Assembly (NCBI GenBank): GCA_900766395.1
Contig: CAAFWB010000096.1
Coordinates: 1-9,896 of the forward strand
Reading direction: 5' to 3'
Length of the DNA: 9,896 nt
Source of the DNA: Clostridia bacterium
Lineage (GTDB): Bacteria; Bacillota; Clostridia; Christensenellales; UBA1242
Below the pieces are notes generated by a model, which was not told the DNA's origin, ran no database searches, and saw nothing but the letters and a program-made list of their open reading frames with translations. Each line of letters begins with the position of its first letter. The stretch's first letter is position 1. Positions 1 to 6,461 of the stretch are shown here, piece by piece. The translations under genes were made by a program, and so were the position numbers.

Positions 1-1
1 A

Positions 2-940
2 ATTTTAAACAAAGCCCTAAAAACACTAAAAGACAGAAAGACATCTGCTGAAAGAATTGCCGATGCCAACTATAAAGTTGCACTTGAAAACAAGGATTTT
101 GAAAATATTGACAAACTCATGCGCTCTCTCACGATTGAAATTTCAAAAAAAGAGTTTTGGGGAAAAGATTCAAAAATTGAAACCGAAAAACTAAAATCTC
201 TCGAAAAACAAAGACAAGAAATTCTCGAAAAAAACTTTGGAAAAGATTTTTCAATCACCCCACACTACTCATGCTCAAAATGCCACGACACAGGTTTTGA
301 CGGAAATGAACCTTGCTCATGCCTCAAAGAAATAATCACATCAATTCTCTTGGATCTTTCGGGAACTGCAAGAAACCTCGCAACATTCGACAACGCAAAC
401 TTTGATTTGTTTGAAGAGGGTTATCGTGAAAAAATCAAACTTGCCTATCAAAAAATGGAAGAATGGTGCGAAAAATTCAAAACAACGAAATATAAAAACA
501 TTGGACTTTTCGGAAACACAGGCGTTGGAAAAACTTTTCTGACCGAAGCCATGGCAAACAAACTTATGAGTCTTGGAAATGTCATCATGTTCACATCGTC
601 TTTCAATCTTGGCAACACTCTCATGAATTATCACAAAGCGATTGATGAAGCAAAACAAAGCATCATTGCTCCATATCTTGATTGCGATGTCTTGATTATT
701 GACGACTTGGGAACTGAACCAATTTACAAAAATGTCACGCTTGAATACTTGTATCTCATTGTGAACGAAAGATTCAACAGTGGCAAAAGCACAGTCTTTT
801 CGACCAACCTCACGACTTCTGAGTTCCGTGACAGATATGGAGAACGAATTCTCTCTCGTCTTCTCAACAAAACCAATTCGCTTGCAATTCATCTCGTCGC
901 AGATGACGCAAGACTCAAAAAACAAACAAAAAAAGATTAA
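2..940 (+). CDS. dnaC: DnaC/DnaI-type replicative helicase loader, AAA+ ATPase (5'-truncated)
   Basis: Helps load the replicative helicase onto DNA using ATP, acting in the cytoplasm. The frame is open from the first bases of the window, so the true start lies to the left; the ATG at 119 is internal. 312 residues are visible. Counting from base 2: a charged N-terminal helical part (about 1-85); a four-cysteine cluster, CSKC at 91-94 and CSC at 105-107, as in many Firmicutes loaders; a Walker A motif GNTGVGKT at 171-178; a Walker B DVLIIDDLG from 229; then a sensor region with STNLTTSEF and an RYGERILSRL arginine-finger-like segment. This order is that of the IstB/DnaC/DnaI family. An IstB transposition helper is the main alternative, but the cysteine cluster, the long N-terminal part and the absence of a transposase nearby favour a loader. 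In Bacillus the equivalent gene is called dnaI. A strong terminator follows directly. Confidence 0.9.
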   Translation: MLNKALKTLKDRKTSAERIADANYKVALENKDFENIDKLMRSLTIEISKKEFWGKDSKIETEKLKSLEKQRQEILEKNFGKDFSITPHYSCSKCHDTGFDGNEPCSCLKEIITSILLDLSGTARNLATFDNANFDLFEEGYREKIKLAYQKMEEWCEKFKTTKYKNIGLFGNTGVGKTFLTEAMANKLMSLGNVIMFTSSFNLGNTLMNYHKAIDEAKQSIIAPYLDCDVLIIDDLGTEPIYKNVTLEYLYLIVNERFNSGKSTVFSTNLTTSEFRDRYGERILSRLLNKTNSLAIHLVADDARLKKQTKKD

Positions 941-941
941 G

Positions 942-975
942 AAACGTATAGGCAAATTGCCTATACGTTTTTTTT
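942..975 (+). terminator. Rho-independent terminator after the helicase loader, likely bidirectional
   Basis: A perfect 12-bp inverted repeat, AAACGTATAGGC (942-953) and GCCTATACGTTT (959-970), flanks a 5-nt loop and runs into eight T (968-975). It begins two bases after the loader stop codon. On the minus strand the same stem is preceded by an A run and followed by T-rich sequence, so it can also end the receptor operon, whose stop is at 996. Confidence 0.92.
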
Positions 976-995
976 GCGGAACGTTTTGATGTGGT

Positions 996-2255
996 TTATT
1001 TTGTTGAAATTGAAATATTTATTGAATACGCAACATTTTCAAGAATGTTTGGACTTTCTCCAAGACTTTCAACAAACTCCCGATATTTTTTTGCTCCACA
1101 CTGTCTCAAGTTTTCTCCCACGCCAATGCAATCAAGGTCATCGGGCTTCAAGAGGTCAAGCACTTCAAAAAACTCAATCTTGAATTTGTCGGAAATTTTT
1201 TGCTGCATTTGCTCATCTTCAAAATTTTTTTTCGGAACTTTGTCCACTCTGTCGCTTGTTTCATTTTCAATTCCCAAGACATCAAGCACGAAATGAATAT
1301 TCCAATCAATTTTTGCTTTTCCGTTTTCGATTTTTGCATTGGTTTTGACATTTTTTTCCAAAATCTCAAAAGACACATCAATTGGATTGTTTTCTTCAGT
1401 AATGTAGTTATTAACAACAAACCTTGCCTCATATGAATCGGGATTCACAAGATTAAGCGCCTGTGTTTGTTTCATTTCCAAATCCAAAACTTTTTTTGCA
1501 TTTTTAAAAATTGAGCAAGCACCATCATTTGATACTTTTTTTGGTTTTGATGAACTTTTTCCACCACCTGTTCCACTTTCGCCCTCGCCGCCACCAGTCG
1601 CTCCACTTTGCCCGGTTGCTTCAACTCCTTCTCCATTTTCATCAACAAGTTTTATCATGTTTGCGATTGAACATGAAGAAGTTGATAAATATGCATTATA
1701 AAATCTATCAATGTTCGTGTTTGCGTCCATAAGACTACGCTTGTTGTTATAAAGAATGTCCTTCACTTTTTCCCCAGAATTCGTGTCAAATTCTTTTGTT
1801 GTTTCAAACATTTCTTTTGCCGATGTATTTGTTGTCATAACAACAGCATTTGTTCCAATATCATTTGAACGCACAAGATCTTCAATGATTGTCTTGATTC
1901 CATTCTCACAAATTTCATTTCCAAAAACAACATATGACGCGTGTGCAAGGTCAACTCTTTTGCCAAGATAGTTAACCAGTTGGTTTGTCGCAAGAGCAAT
2001 ATTTTGTGCCTTGGCGGAAACAAGTCTATAACTATCTGCAAAAGTCAAAGAATTTTGAGGAATTAGTGTCAAAATTGAGAGTTCAATCCCCTCATCAGCT
2101 TTATCAATCCCAACGCCCGTGCATACGACAACAACATCGTTTTCTGCGGGCATAAGAATTGCTTTGGGCATATACATCGCCATAAGAACAACAAACACCC
2201 AAAACATTGGCATTCGAACAATGGTTTTCCAAATCTTCAAGAACCTATTTTTCAT
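996..2255 (-). CDS. gerAC: Ger(x)C-family spore germination protein (GerA-type receptor subunit C)
   Basis: C subunit of a GerA-type germinant receptor, which sits at the outer face of the spore inner membrane. 419 residues. Start ATG at 2255 with a strong AAGGAGG four bases upstream; it overlaps the B-subunit gene by 11 bases, which suggests translational coupling. Residues 16-34 form a hydrophobic segment. Residues 45-150 match the family N-terminal domain (VGIDKADEG, then the HASYVVFGNEI region) and about 300-419 the C-terminal domain. Two oddities are visible. The usual lipobox and GCWD-like stretch after the hydrophobic segment is missing; the first nearby cysteine is C45, inside the first domain strand. 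A Gly/Ser/Lys-rich low-complexity linker fills about 204-244 between the domains. I infer anchoring by an uncleaved helix instead of a lipid. Family is secure; which paralogue (gerA, gerK or other) is not. Confidence 0.88.
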   Translation of the reverse strand: MKNRFLKIWKTIVRMPMFWVFVVLMAMYMPKAILMPAENDVVVVCTGVGIDKADEGIELSILTLIPQNSLTFADSYRLVSAKAQNIALATNQLVNYLGKRVDLAHASYVVFGNEICENGIKTIIEDLVRSNDIGTNAVVMTTNTSAKEMFETTKEFDTNSGEKVKDILYNNKRSLMDANTNIDRFYNAYLSTSSCSIANMIKLVDENGEGVEATGQSGATGGGEGESGTGGGKSSSKPKKVSNDGACSIFKNAKKVLDLEMKQTQALNLVNPDSYEARFVVNNYITEENNPIDVSFEILEKNVKTNAKIENGKAKIDWNIHFVLDVLGIENETSDRVDKVPKKNFEDEQMQQKISDKFKIEFFEVLDLLKPDDLDCIGVGENLRQCGAKKYREFVESLGESPNILENVAYSINISISTK

Positions 2256-3345
2256 TTTTCCTCCTTCGCCTCTTCAAAAGGTCAAAAAGAAGCAAAATCG
2301 GCAAAACAAAAGCAACACCCAACGAAAACCATTTGAACCAACCTTGAAAAAATGAGAAAGTTTTGTCATCGTTTGCAAAAAGAAAATAAATTAGGGCGAG
2401 ACTCGCAAGCACACATATGACGATGCTTCCAACATTTTTGTCGTGGCTTGCCTCACAAAAATCTTCAAGGCTGATAAGAACTGCACGAAACATAATTGAA
2501 CTTTGCAAAATTATAAAAAACATCATAGTCAGAACTGGAATGAGATCAAGCCTTCCAACATCAAGCGCTTCTGGTCCAAAAACTGCAACATCATAAATTG
2601 TGTAGTGATGAATGAACGACGTTCTTCCAAACACGCCATAAAAACAAAATACAAACAACATCACACAAACAAAAGACAACCCCAAAAAGAATAGTGAACG
2701 GCCCATAAAATTTTTTTCAACCTTAATTTTATCCATAAACAACAGCAAAAATAGTCCGTCGCCAAACCAATAATTGAATTCAAGTGCAGTTGAAAAAAAA
2801 TTACTTCCAGTTGTGTCAAGGCTGAGAAATGGCAAGGAAAATGAACCCGAAAAATAACCGAGTGCAATGCAAATCAAAAAGCCCGAAATTGCAATCGCAA
2901 AAAAGAATTCACACGTTCTTGAAAATGCTTTCATCGTTGAAAAACCAAGGGCGACAACAATTGGAATTATGATTGAAAGATAAAAATATTTGCCCGCGGT
3001 TGAAAAAATCGCATCTCGCAAAAATGAATAATTTCCAGCAATAAATGATGAAAAACGTATCAAATAATAGAAAAAAATTAAAAAATAAATGATTTTTGCA
3101 CAAATTACGCCAACTTTGCTAGAAAGATAGTCATAGAACGACACACCAGAATGACGCTTGATAAACGTCAAAATGCATACAAAAATCAAGGCATCAACAA
3201 GCGCCAAAAACAAAACTACGACAAATGCCGTGTCCTCAATTTTTTGATAAAGCAACGATGCCAGGTTGATGAACTTCAACCCGCAGAAAGCGTAAAAAAT
3301 CATGATGCCAAGTTGTCTTGTGCTAATCTCACTCTTTGTCGTCAT
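2245..3345 (-). CDS. gerAB: Spore germination permease, GerAB/APC-superfamily (receptor subunit B)
   Basis: B subunit of the germinant receptor, a multi-pass inner membrane protein of the amino acid/polyamine/organocation transporter fold that is thought to bind the germinant. 366 residues, close to the family's usual length. The N-terminus carries the typical ISTRQLGIM start of the first helix. About ten hydrophobic segments are visible, roughly at 12-32, 40-62, 76-97, 120-138, 146-164, 190-204, 216-240, 266-290, 305-324 and 335-357, followed by a basic RRRRKNEK tail. The start ATG at 3345 has a GAGG eight bases upstream inside the A-subunit gene, which it overlaps by 17 bases; its own end overlaps the C-subunit gene by 11 bases. 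The germinant cannot be read from the sequence. Confidence 0.9.
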   Translation of the reverse strand: MTTKSEISTRQLGIMIFYAFCGLKFINLASLLYQKIEDTAFVVVLFLALVDALIFVCILTFIKRHSGVSFYDYLSSKVGVICAKIIYFLIFFYYLIRFSSFIAGNYSFLRDAIFSTAGKYFYLSIIIPIVVALGFSTMKAFSRTCEFFFAIAISGFLICIALGYFSGSFSLPFLSLDTTGSNFFSTALEFNYWFGDGLFLLLFMDKIKVEKNFMGRSLFFLGLSFVCVMLFVFCFYGVFGRTSFIHHYTIYDVAVFGPEALDVGRLDLIPVLTMMFFIILQSSIMFRAVLISLEDFCEASHDKNVGSIVICVLASLALIYFLFANDDKTFSFFQGWFKWFSLGVAFVLPILLLFDLLKRRRRKNEK

Positions 3346-4792
3346 CTTTCAACCTCACAGAATTGGAATTTTTGAACGCTTTTGGTCTTGTGGTCATTTC
3401 ACGAAGAGGAGCTTTCATCATTGCATCTTTTCGATCATTTTTGATATGTGGAGAAATTGGTGCGAGATATGGTGCTGAGTATTCATTGAGTTCATTCATA
3501 TAATTGCAAAAGTAAATTATTCCCGCAACCATGCCCAAAAAACCAAGCGTGCCACCAAGCAACAAAAAAACAAAACGAATCAAACTTAACTGCATATTTT
3601 GGTCAGGAATCGTATAAACCGCAATAATGCTCATAGCGATAATCATGACCCCAGGCGGAGAAATAAGCCCTGCCTTAACGCCTGTATCTCCCAAAATCAA
3701 TGCTCCAACAATGCTTGTTGCAAGCCCCAAAAATTTTGGCAATCTCAAACTCACTTCATACAATATTTCAAATAAAATCAGAATAAACATCAATTCAATA
3801 AAAGGCGTGAACGGCAACCCTTGATTGGAATTGCTTATTGTGATAAGAAATTTCAAAGGGATAATTTTGTAGTGATAGAGTCGCATCGCAAGATACGCCC
3901 CAGGAACAATAACCGCCATAAACAGTCCCAAAATTCTCACCCAACGCATATAGGTGGCATAATAAAATCGTCCATAATAGTCGTTTACATCTTGAACTTC
4001 TTCGGCATATATGAAAGGAAGAGTCAGAACAATCGGACTGTTGTCAACCAAAATCGCAACACGCCCCTCCAAAATTTTTGCCGAGATGATGTCTGGTTTT
4101 TCACTTGAACCAACTTGCTTAAACAGAGAATATGGTCGCTGTTCCAAAAAACATTCAACATAGTATGATGAAACAATTCCGTCAATGTCAATTTTCTTGA
4201 TTTGACTTTCAATCTGTTTCAAAATTTTTTTATCCGCCACACCTTTGAGATAAATGAGGCTAACTTGCGTGTTTGAATATTTCCCAACAAACAAATTTTT
4301 TAGAACCAACTTGTCACTTTTGATTCTTCTTCTAATCATTGAAATGTTTGTTTTGATATTTTCAGTAAATCCTTCACGCGGACCTCGAAGAACAGACGAT
4401 GTTGGAGGTTCCGAAGGTTGACGTGTTGTGAAATCTTCGGCATCAATTTTGAGATATTTTTCTTCTCCTTCAACAAATATAACAACATTGTCTTCAACAA
4501 CCGCTCTGAGTGCATCAGAAAAATTTTCAATATCTTTGCACGCCAAATTTTGCAAAACGGACTCTTTTATGTTTTGAATTGAAAGGTCTTCCTTTTTTTC
4601 AACTTCCAAAATCGGAGCAATAATGCTCTCAGAAATCAGCTTTTTGTCGGTCATGCTTTGAAGATATATGACACCAACTTTTTTTTCACAAACAGAGATA
4701 TCCCGAGCAACAACATCGGGATTATTTTGCAATTTTTCCTTAAAATTGTTTAATTTTTCATCAAGTTTTGAAAAATATTGGTTTTCCAACAA
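3329..4792 (-). CDS. gerAA: Spore germination protein, GerA-type receptor subunit A
   Basis: A subunit of the germinant receptor in the spore inner membrane, first gene of the A-B-C operon. 487 residues, normal for the family. Residues 1-270 are the two-part soluble N-terminal region with the family's hallmark EPPTSSVLRGPREGF (128-142), the following NISMIRRRIKS, and the ILEGRVAILVDNSP motif near 239-253. Hydrophobic helices lie between about 284 and 430. The C-terminal tail has the usual KDAMMKAPLREMTTRPK (454-470). The start is TTG at 4792: the frame holds no ATG or GTG here, and AAAGGAG (4802-4808) sits nine bases upstream, the right spacing. An ATG at 4798-4800 is out of frame and too close to that site. 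A second TTG at 4789 is possible. The start region lies in a 12-bp inverted repeat, and a sigma-G-type promoter lies just upstream. Confidence 0.95.
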   Translation of the reverse strand: MLENQYFSKLDEKLNNFKEKLQNNPDVVARDISVCEKKVGVIYLQSMTDKKLISESIIAPILEVEKKEDLSIQNIKESVLQNLACKDIENFSDALRAVVEDNVVIFVEGEEKYLKIDAEDFTTRQPSEPPTSSVLRGPREGFTENIKTNISMIRRRIKSDKLVLKNLFVGKYSNTQVSLIYLKGVADKKILKQIESQIKKIDIDGIVSSYYVECFLEQRPYSLFKQVGSSEKPDIISAKILEGRVAILVDNSPIVLTLPFIYAEEVQDVNDYYGRFYYATYMRWVRILGLFMAVIVPGAYLAMRLYHYKIIPLKFLITISNSNQGLPFTPFIELMFILILFEILYEVSLRLPKFLGLATSIVGALILGDTGVKAGLISPPGVMIIAMSIIAVYTIPDQNMQLSLIRFVFLLLGGTLGFLGMVAGIIYFCNYMNELNEYSAPYLAPISPHIKNDRKDAMMKAPLREMTTRPKAFKNSNSVRLKDDDKE

Positions 4793-4825
4793 AAAAACAT
4801 ACTCCTTTGTGTTAGTATGTTTTTT
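4792..4825 (-). promoter_or_regulatory. 12-bp inverted repeat around the receptor operon's ribosome binding site; possible terminator of the upstream gene
   Basis: AAAAAACATACT (4792-4803) and AGTATGTTTTTT (4814-4825) are perfect inverted copies around a 10-nt loop. In a minus-strand transcript coming from the Fn3 gene (stop at 4836-4838), the loop and 3' arm hold the AAAGGAG of the A-subunit gene, and the T run ends next to its TTG start. The stem could act as a weak, A/T-rich terminator or could hide the ribosome binding site on read-through transcripts. A transcript started by the sigma-G promoter near 4806 would lack the 5' arm and escape the fold. Confidence 0.55.
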
Positions 4826-4842
4826 ATAACTCTATTTATTCA
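4813..4842 (-). promoter_or_regulatory. Sigma-G-type (forespore) promoter for the germinant receptor operon
   Basis: Read on the minus strand: TGAATA (4842-4837), 17 bases, CATACTA (4819-4813). This fits the forespore sigma-G consensus as I know it (GHATR, 17-18 bases, CATWHTA) at every defined position. GerA operons are sigma-G-dependent in Bacillus, so the match makes sense in context. The predicted transcription start is near 4806, giving a leader of only about 14 bases that begins at the Shine-Dalgarno sequence. The -35 element overlaps the stop codon of the upstream Fn3 gene. Inferred from sequence only. Confidence 0.7.
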
Positions 4843-6050
4843 AGACTCACTGTTGGATCAAGTTCGGCACTGTTTGAAATAAAATAATTTTCGCCAACCG
4901 CCTCAATTTTGAAATATGATATTGTTGTGTTCGGTGCAATTCCTGCAACACTCAATTCAACGATATATTTGTCTTCCTCAAACTTTGCAACGCCAAATGT
5001 TTTTTCGTTGATTGTGATGACATAACTTGATGCGTTTGCAACTCTTATTATTTCAATCTTGCCGTTTGGCAAAACTCTGCCTGCAATCCCCTGCAATTTT
5101 TCATAAACCGAATGTTGCAAAGAGTTTGAATATGCACTATCAATATAACCCGCCTTTGTGGTTTTTGCACGAACTTGAACAACATATTCCCCGCCACCTA
5201 AAACGCTCAGGTCAAAGCTCAAAACATTGCCAAGATTTTTTGTTTGGTTGTTATAAAAGAGTTCATAACTTGATGCACCCTCAATTTCCGACCAACACAA
5301 CACGCTTGACCCACTTTCATAAAAATGTATAATTGGTGCTTGAAGTTTTTTACGCAAGTCGTATGTTATTGTTTTTGACGCTTTGCTCAAACTGCCATTT
5401 TTGTCACCAGTTGCATAAACTTTGATTGAATATTCTTTTGGTTCAACAAGTTTTGACAAGTCAAGCGATGGGGTTTTGCTGTCATATTTTTTTCCGTCAA
5501 TTTCAAAAATATATTTTGTTGCACCCGCAACACCATCGCATGTCACATACACAGCTTCATTATTGCTGGAAATCATAAGATTTTGTGGAGTTGCAAGCGG
5601 TTTTGCTGGAAGTTTTGAAATAATCAGAAACACGAGCCCAACCACAAGTCCAATCCCAATAACAACAGCACTTGTCACAAGCCAAAACTTCTTCTTGTTG
5701 AATTTGTTTGTCGCCCTTTCATGTGTTCTCTTTTCTGCTTTGTCCTTGTCTTTCTCAATTCGAACTTTTGGTTTTTGTTCACGAACAAGCTGTGGCTCTT
5801 GGCTCTTTTTTTCTTTGCGACTTGGCACATCATAATTTTGTTTTTGGTCGACTTTTGGCTCATCATGCTTGCTGGTTTCAACTTTGTTTTTTGTTTGTTC
5901 TGCTTGCAAATTTTCAACAACTGCTTGCTCTTTCTCGCCCTCAATCACAATTTGCTTTTTCATCAAAGGCGGACGTGGTGGCATGGGACGCGGAGGCAAA
6001 CGTCTTTGCCCCTCAATATTTTCCAAACCCTCTTTCTTTTCTTCTTCCAC
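4836..6050 (-). CDS. Single-pass membrane protein with charged cytoplasmic tail and three Fn3-like domains; function unknown
   Basis: Not a recognised named protein. 404 residues. Residues 1-120 are disordered and highly charged, with a proline-arginine tract PPRPMPPRPP (19-28) and many K/E/Q. Residues 122-145 form one hydrophobic helix preceded by KFNKKK, which by the positive-inside rule puts the N-tail in the cytoplasm. Outside are three repeats of about 80 residues (152-231, 236-317, 319-401), each with a GA-x-x-Y strand, a DLS-like turn and a Y-x-x-x-V-x-A strand, as in fibronectin type III domains. The third is the most diverged. There is no catalytic motif and no signal peptidase site. 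Start is GTG at 6050 with GAGAGG five bases upstream. It lies upstream of the germination operon on the same strand, but it has its own sigma-A-like promoter, so a shared role is only a guess. A binding or scaffold role fits the architecture. Confidence 0.8.
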   Translation of the reverse strand: MEEEKKEGLENIEGQRRLPPRPMPPRPPLMKKQIVIEGEKEQAVVENLQAEQTKNKVETSKHDEPKVDQKQNYDVPSRKEKKSQEPQLVREQKPKVRIEKDKDKAEKRTHERATNKFNKKKFWLVTSAVVIGIGLVVGLVFLIISKLPAKPLATPQNLMISSNNEAVYVTCDGVAGATKYIFEIDGKKYDSKTPSLDLSKLVEPKEYSIKVYATGDKNGSLSKASKTITYDLRKKLQAPIIHFYESGSSVLCWSEIEGASSYELFYNNQTKNLGNVLSFDLSVLGGGEYVVQVRAKTTKAGYIDSAYSNSLQHSVYEKLQGIAGRVLPNGKIEIIRVANASSYVITINEKTFGVAKFEEDKYIVELSVAGIAPNTTISYFKIEAVGENYFISNSAELDPTVSLE

Positions 6051-6086
6051 ACTCGCCTCTCAAATAGTTTGTACTTTATTATTTTT

Positions 6087-6115
6087 AATATAGTGAAATA
6101 TCTCACTTTTGTCAA
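6087..6115 (-). promoter_or_regulatory. Sigma-A-type promoter of the Fn3 membrane protein gene
   Basis: On the minus strand TTGACA (6115-6110), a 17-base spacer and TATATT (6092-6087): a perfect -35, ideal spacing and five of six -10 bases. It would start transcription near 6080, about 30 bases before the GTG at 6050. The spacer holds a dyad described separately. Confidence 0.8.
6093..6106. promoter_or_regulatory. Dyad GTGA-N6-TCAC within the promoter spacer, candidate operator
   Basis: GTGAAATATCTCAC lies exactly between the -35 and -10 of the Fn3-gene promoter. The half-sites are perfect (GTGA/TCAC) and the centre ATAT is symmetric, with one mismatched pair. This is the layout of CRP/FNR-type sites, and it also resembles the Bacillus Rex site as I recall it (TTGTGAA-N4-TTCACAA). 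A repressor bound here would block the polymerase. The regulator is not identified. Confidence 0.35.
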
Positions 6116-6228
6116 ACAACTAAAATAATTAAATCTTCTTCGCTCAAAATTCTCGCGCCCCACCCTCGAACAAACCAACAACACCCCTCAAAAGCACATA
6201 AAAACATCAAAAAAAATATAAAATTCTA

Positions 6229-6257
6229 TTGACAACCCATTTTGAATTTGCTAACAT
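6229..6257 (+). promoter_or_regulatory. Sigma-A-type promoter of the tRNA-Asn gene
   Basis: TTGACA (6229-6234), a 17-base spacer and TAACAT (6252-6257), about 21 bases before the mature tRNA. The -35 is perfect and the -10 matches four of six bases. Divergent from the Fn3-gene promoter. The A/T-rich stretch between the two promoters (about 6116-6228) shows no ORF or clear structure. Confidence 0.75.
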
Positions 6258-6278
6258 AAATAAGTCTTCAAAAGATGA

Positions 6279-6353
6279 TCCTCAGTAGCTCAGCGGTGGA
6301 GCAACCGGCTGTTAACCGGTAGGTCGTCCGTTCGAACCGGACCTGGGGAGCCA
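6279..6353 (+). tRNA. tRNA-Asn, anticodon GTT, with encoded CCA
   Basis: A full cloverleaf can be drawn. The acceptor stem is TCCTCAG (6279-6285) with CTGGGGA (6343-6349), including one T-G pair. The D stem is GCTC/GAGC around AGCGGTG. The anticodon stem is ACCGG/CCGGT with loop CTGTTAA and anticodon GTT (6311-6313). The T stem is GTCCG/CGGAC with loop TTCGAAC. The discriminator base is G6350 and the CCA end is encoded (6351-6353). It stands alone, not in a tRNA cluster within this window. Confidence 0.97.
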
Positions 6354-6359
6354 AACAAA

Positions 6360-6389
6360 CCGAGATTGATTCATTCAACTCGGTTTTTT
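6360..6389 (+). terminator. Rho-independent terminator after tRNA-Asn
   Basis: CCGAG (6360-6364) pairs with CTCGG (6379-6383), continued by TTGA/TCAA across a one-base bulge, followed by six T (6384-6389). It starts seven bases after the tRNA end. In reverse the stem is followed by TTTGTTT, so it may also back up termination of the glycosylase gene coming from the right. Confidence 0.85.
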
Positions 6390-6436
6390 GTTTGAAAGTA
6401 TCACACTTAAATAAACATAAAGAGTGTATGCGATAT

Positions 6437-6461
6437 AAACACTTTTAATACTCGAGTGTTT
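6437..6461 (-). terminator. Weak hairpin at the end of the DNA glycosylase gene
   Basis: AAACACT (6437-6443) and AGTGTTT (6455-6461) form a 7-bp inverted repeat with an 11-base loop, overlapping the TAA stop at 6460-6462. The stem is A/T-rich and only a short mixed T/A stretch follows on the minus strand, so it is at best a weak terminator. The reversed tRNA terminator lies just beyond. Confidence 0.35.

Noticed and set aside
119..940. ATG at 119 as the start of the helicase loader gene
   Set aside because: The frame is open back to base 2 with coding-like, charged sequence in keeping with the family's N-terminal region, so the gene begins outside the window.
341..955. 204-codon ORF on the minus strand
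   Set aside because: It lies wholly opposite the well-supported helicase loader, matches no family I know and has no ribosome binding site of note; it is a shadow frame.
4798..4800. ATG just after the AAAGGAG as the start of the A-subunit gene
   Set aside because: It is out of frame with the conserved protein and only about one base from the Shine-Dalgarno sequence; the in-frame TTG at 4792 has proper spacing.
5708..6128. Plus-strand ORFs of 119 and 135 codons opposite the Fn3 gene's 5' end
   Set aside because: They mirror the K/E/P-rich tail of the real gene, giving F/L/S-rich low-complexity translations, and one runs across the promoter region.
6051..6278. Riboswitch, T-box or small RNA in the intergenic region before the tRNA
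   Set aside because: Apart from the two promoters and the operator-like dyad I found no conserved stem, T-box sequence or terminator here.
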